The translations under genes and the position numbers were made by a program. Positions 61,921-64,000 of a DNA stretch of 64,000 bases are shown here, piece after piece. Source of the stretch: Shimia sp. CNT1-13L.2. GTDB lineage: Bacteria; Pseudomonadota; Alphaproteobacteria; Rhodobacterales; Rhodobacteraceae. The stretch lies in the NCBI RefSeq assembly GCF_024331145.1, contig NZ_JANDJO010000001.1, positions 124,001-188,000 on the forward strand, in the 5' to 3' direction. How positions within the stretch are numbered: position 1 is the first letter of the stretch; each line of letters opens with the position of its first letter. The notes under the pieces were generated by a model. The model made no database searches and was not told where the DNA came from. It was given only the letters and a program-made list of their open reading frames with translations.

Positions 61921-62457
61921 ATGGACACCAAGAGCATCGTTTACATCGCTCTTTTCGCCGCGCTGACCGCAGCCCTCGGCCTCATGCCCCCGATCAGCTT
62001 TGCCGGCCTCGGCCTGCCGCCGATCACCGCACAGTCGCTGGGCGTCATGCTGGCCGGTGCCGTTGCCGGCGCACGCCGTGGTGGCCTTGCCCTTCTGTTG
62101 TTCATCGCACTTGTCGCCGTCGGCCTGCCGTTGCTTGCCGGTGGTCGCGGTGGCCTTGGCCTGTTCTTCGGCACCTCGGGCGGCTTCCTTCTGGCATGGC
62201 CCCTTTCCGCAGCCCTCATCGGCTACCTTGTCGCCAAGAACCCCGGTGCCAGCTTCCTGACCACGGCGATCTATGTCGCGCTTGGCGGTATCGTGCTGAT
62301 GTATGCCATCGGCATTCCGTGGATGGCCTTCGTTGGAAAACTCGGCCTGTCCAAGTCGATCACGATCATGGTGGCATATGTCCCCGGCGATCTAGTAAAG
62401 GTGGTTGTGGCAACCATCATCGCCCGCGGACTGCGCAGGGCCTACCCGAACCTCTGA
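61921..62457 (+). CDS. bioY: Biotin transporter substrate-binding subunit BioY
   Basis: A 178-residue S component with six hydrophobic segments and the BioY features AGLGLPPITAQSLGVMLAGAVAGARRGGLAL and a Gly-rich GLPLLAGGRGGLGLFFGTSGGF. It binds biotin at the membrane. It follows bioN after 102 bases, and AGGAATAC precedes its ATG. The next gene starts 10 bases after its stop, so it is likely co-transcribed with it. Confidence 0.93.
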   Translation: MDTKSIVYIALFAALTAALGLMPPISFAGLGLPPITAQSLGVMLAGAVAGARRGGLALLLFIALVAVGLPLLAGGRGGLGLFFGTSGGFLLAWPLSAALIGYLVAKNPGASFLTTAIYVALGGIVLMYAIGIPWMAFVGKLGLSKSITIMVAYVPGDLVKVVVATIIARGLRRAYPNL

Positions 62458-62467
62458 AGGAGACGCA

Positions 62468-63973
62468 TTGCCCCTTTGCAACGCGATAGCCATTCATGCC
62501 CGCCAGCGCCCCGACGCGCTGGCGGTATCCATTTCCGGCAGCCCCCTGACCTACGGTGAGTTGCACCACAACATCGCGCGCCTGCACGGCGCGCTTGTGG
62601 CACTGCCCAGACATCCCCGCGCGGATGTGCTGCTCCCCGAAGACGCCCGCCTCTTTGCCTTTGCCGCTGGCAACCACCCTTCCGCCGCAACCCTGCTGGC
62701 CGCGGCGCTGGCCACCCCGCATGCGGTGCAACTGCTGGATCCGCACTGGCCAGACGCCCTGCATCAGCAGACACTGGCCAAGCTGCCCCCCGACGTCATC
62801 TTCTGCCTGTCGACGCAAACCACCCTCTTGGCCGCCGCCGATCACCTCGGCATTCCCGCCGTCCGCGTGGACACCAGTGATTTCGACGCCTTCCTCGCAG
62901 CCCCCGCCGACATCCCCTGGACCGTGCCATCCGATACCTTCCTCGTCGGCTTTACCTCCGGCACCACGTCACAACCCAAGGCTTTTGCCCGCTCCCGCCA
63001 GTCCTGGCGCATCTCGCTGGACGCCAGCCGCGAAGCCTTTGCCCTGACCGATCAGACCCACACTTTCGCGCCCGGCCCGCTGGCACATGGCATCACGCTC
63101 TACGCCTTTGCCGAAACCCTCGACCTTGGCGCGGCCTTCCACGGCCTGACCCACTTTGAACCCGCCGCCGCCCACCGCGCCCTGAGCGCGGCCCGACGGA
63201 TCGTTGCCGTCCCCACCCTCCTCAGCGCCATCTCGCATGGCAGTGCGCAAGAGCACATCCGCGAAATCACCACCGCAGGGGCCAAGCTCGACACCACCAT
63301 CCTTGGCAAGGCCCGCACCACCTTTCCGAACGCACGCATCCACGAATACTACGGCGCCTCCGAACTCGGTTTCGTCAGCCTCAACACCCATGGTCTTCTA
63401 AGCTCCTCGGCCCCCGCCAACAGCGTCGGACGTCCCTTCCCGCACGTCTCGCTTTCGATCCGCCAGAATGGTCAGGAAGTGCCACAGGGCAGCCCCGGAA
63501 CCATCTTCGTGCGCGGCGATCTCGCCATCGACGGCTACCTCTGGGGCGGGCGCAACAGCGGCTTTCGCCGCGAGGGCCCCTGGGCCACGGTGGGCGACAT
63601 CGGCAGGCTGAACAATGACGGCAGCCTCTCGCTCCTAGGGCGCGAGGGCGGCATGGTGATCACCTCGGGCCACAACGTCTACCCACAGGAAATCGAAACC
63701 GCGCTGGCCGAAATCCCCGGCGTCGAGGGGGCCGTGGTCCTTGGCCAGTCCCACCCCTCGCGCGGGCAGGAGATCATCGCCATCGTCGGCGGCGCAGTGC
63801 CGCTGGCCGAGATCAAGTCGCAGCTGGCCATCCGCCTGCCCCGCTACAAACTGCCCCGCCGGTTCTATCGGGTAGAGGCATGGCCCCTCACCAGCAGCGG
63901 CAAGGCCGACCGCGCCGCGCTGCTGACCTGGGCCGAGACAAAGGATGCCCGCCTTGCAGCTGTTACCGCCTGA
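62468..63973 (+). CDS. Acyl-CoA ligase / AMP-binding protein linked to bioY (YhfT-like)
   Basis: A 501-residue adenylate-forming enzyme. P-loop-like motif GFTSGTTSQPKA, A5 segment EYYGASELG, A7 GDIGRLNNDG and the C-terminal lysine region LTSSGKADR are present. It activates a carboxylic acid to acyl-AMP and then acyl-CoA. TTG 62468 is used because AAGGAGA lies five bases upstream, at the bioY stop. Bacillus yhfT is an acyl-CoA ligase next to a bioY homologue, so a fatty-acid or pimelate-type role near biotin metabolism is a reasonable inference. Confidence 0.82.
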   Translation: MPLCNAIAIHARQRPDALAVSISGSPLTYGELHHNIARLHGALVALPRHPRADVLLPEDARLFAFAAGNHPSAATLLAAALATPHAVQLLDPHWPDALHQQTLAKLPPDVIFCLSTQTTLLAAADHLGIPAVRVDTSDFDAFLAAPADIPWTVPSDTFLVGFTSGTTSQPKAFARSRQSWRISLDASREAFALTDQTHTFAPGPLAHGITLYAFAETLDLGAAFHGLTHFEPAAAHRALSAARRIVAVPTLLSAISHGSAQEHIREITTAGAKLDTTILGKARTTFPNARIHEYYGASELGFVSLNTHGLLSSSAPANSVGRPFPHVSLSIRQNGQEVPQGSPGTIFVRGDLAIDGYLWGGRNSGFRREGPWATVGDIGRLNNDGSLSLLGREGGMVITSGHNVYPQEIETALAEIPGVEGAVVLGQSHPSRGQEIIAIVGGAVPLAEIKSQLAIRLPRYKLPRRFYRVEAWPLTSSGKADRAALLTWAETKDARLAAVTA

Positions 63974-64000
63974 TCGCCAACCGGTCATCATCGCCGCCCG
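63945..64000 (+). CDS. Start of a thiolase (acetyl-CoA acyltransferase-like), truncated by window end
   Basis: An ATG at 63945, with AAGG just upstream and overlapping the end of the acyl-CoA ligase gene in another frame, opens a frame reading MPALQLLPPDRQPVIIAA before the window ends. PVIIAA(R) matches the usual thiolase N-terminus (VIVAARRTP). Context supports it: Bacillus yhfS is a thiolase in the same yhfTUS group. Only 18 codons are visible. Confidence 0.55.
   Translation, partial: MPALQLLPPDRQPVIIAA

Overview
This is a GC-rich, gene-dense chromosomal segment of an alphaproteobacterium, most likely a marine Rhodobacteraceae (Roseobacter-group) strain. The pointers are the mreB-mreC-mreD-mrdA-rodA block, a one-carbon dehydrogenase of the dimethylglycine/sarcosine type, TRAP and BMP-type uptake systems, bioMNY, a DUF1127 protein and a T1SS-type RTX serralysin. 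No rRNA, tRNA, CRISPR array, insertion sequence or integrase was recognised. The genus is not determined.

Layout. 1-735: the 3' end of tryptophanase. About 780-2860: an AT-richer island with a two-gene DarTG-like DNA ADP-ribosylation toxin-antitoxin pair in the order macrodomain antitoxin, then DarT-like toxin. 2.9-9.6 kb: a dispersed repeat, rlmJ, and the rod-shape/elongasome operon. 9.7-13.6 kb: ghrA-type reductase, an SseB-like protein, a uracil-DNA glycosylase, and an ArsR-ArsP pair whose cysteine pattern suggests organoarsenical sensing. 13.6-15 kb: nhaA behind a structured 5' leader. 15.2-19.9 kb: a capsule-export and precursor block (kpsT, kpsE, kdsA, phosphomannomutase). 19.9-26 kb: an unknown protein, a membrane-anchored NYN RNase, a TetR gene between two enoyl-CoA hydratase paralogues with two matching operator palindromes, slyX and the serralysin. 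26-30.5 kb: dnaE and an uncharacterised membrane protein. 30.7-35.7 kb: a nucleoside-type BMP ABC importer with an extra DUF2834 membrane protein. 35.7-37.6 kb: DUF2892, Crp/Fnr and LuxR-solo genes. 37.7-42.9 kb: small metabolic and stress genes and a second copy of the dispersed repeat. 42.9-55.4 kb: dimethylglycine dehydrogenase-like enzyme, panCB, a GIY-YIG protein, MATE efflux, D-2-hydroxyacid oxidase, gamma-glutamyltransferase, hydroxyacid dehydrogenase, SH3 protein and rpe. 55.8-57.2 kb: a 54-residue secreted or membrane peptide, a Lys/Ala/Pro-rich histone-tail-like protein and a DUF1127 protein. 57.3-60.4 kb: a large-type TRAP transporter. 60.5-64 kb: bioMNY followed by an acyl-CoA ligase and the first codons of a thiolase.

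Functional reading. Most of the window is core and nutrient-scavenging metabolism in short, tightly overlapping operons (ATGA or 8-base overlaps are common). The parts most worth attention are the divergent DarTG-like pair, the dispersed repeat with copies about 38 kb apart, the structured nhaA leader, the self-consistent TetR/enoyl-CoA hydratase regulon, the ArsR-ArsP pair, and the biotin-transport/acyl-CoA-ligase/thiolase linkage that parallels the Bacillus yhfTUS arrangement. All functional calls come from reading the sequence. No database search was possible, and borders rest on start codons, ribosome-binding sites and family length.
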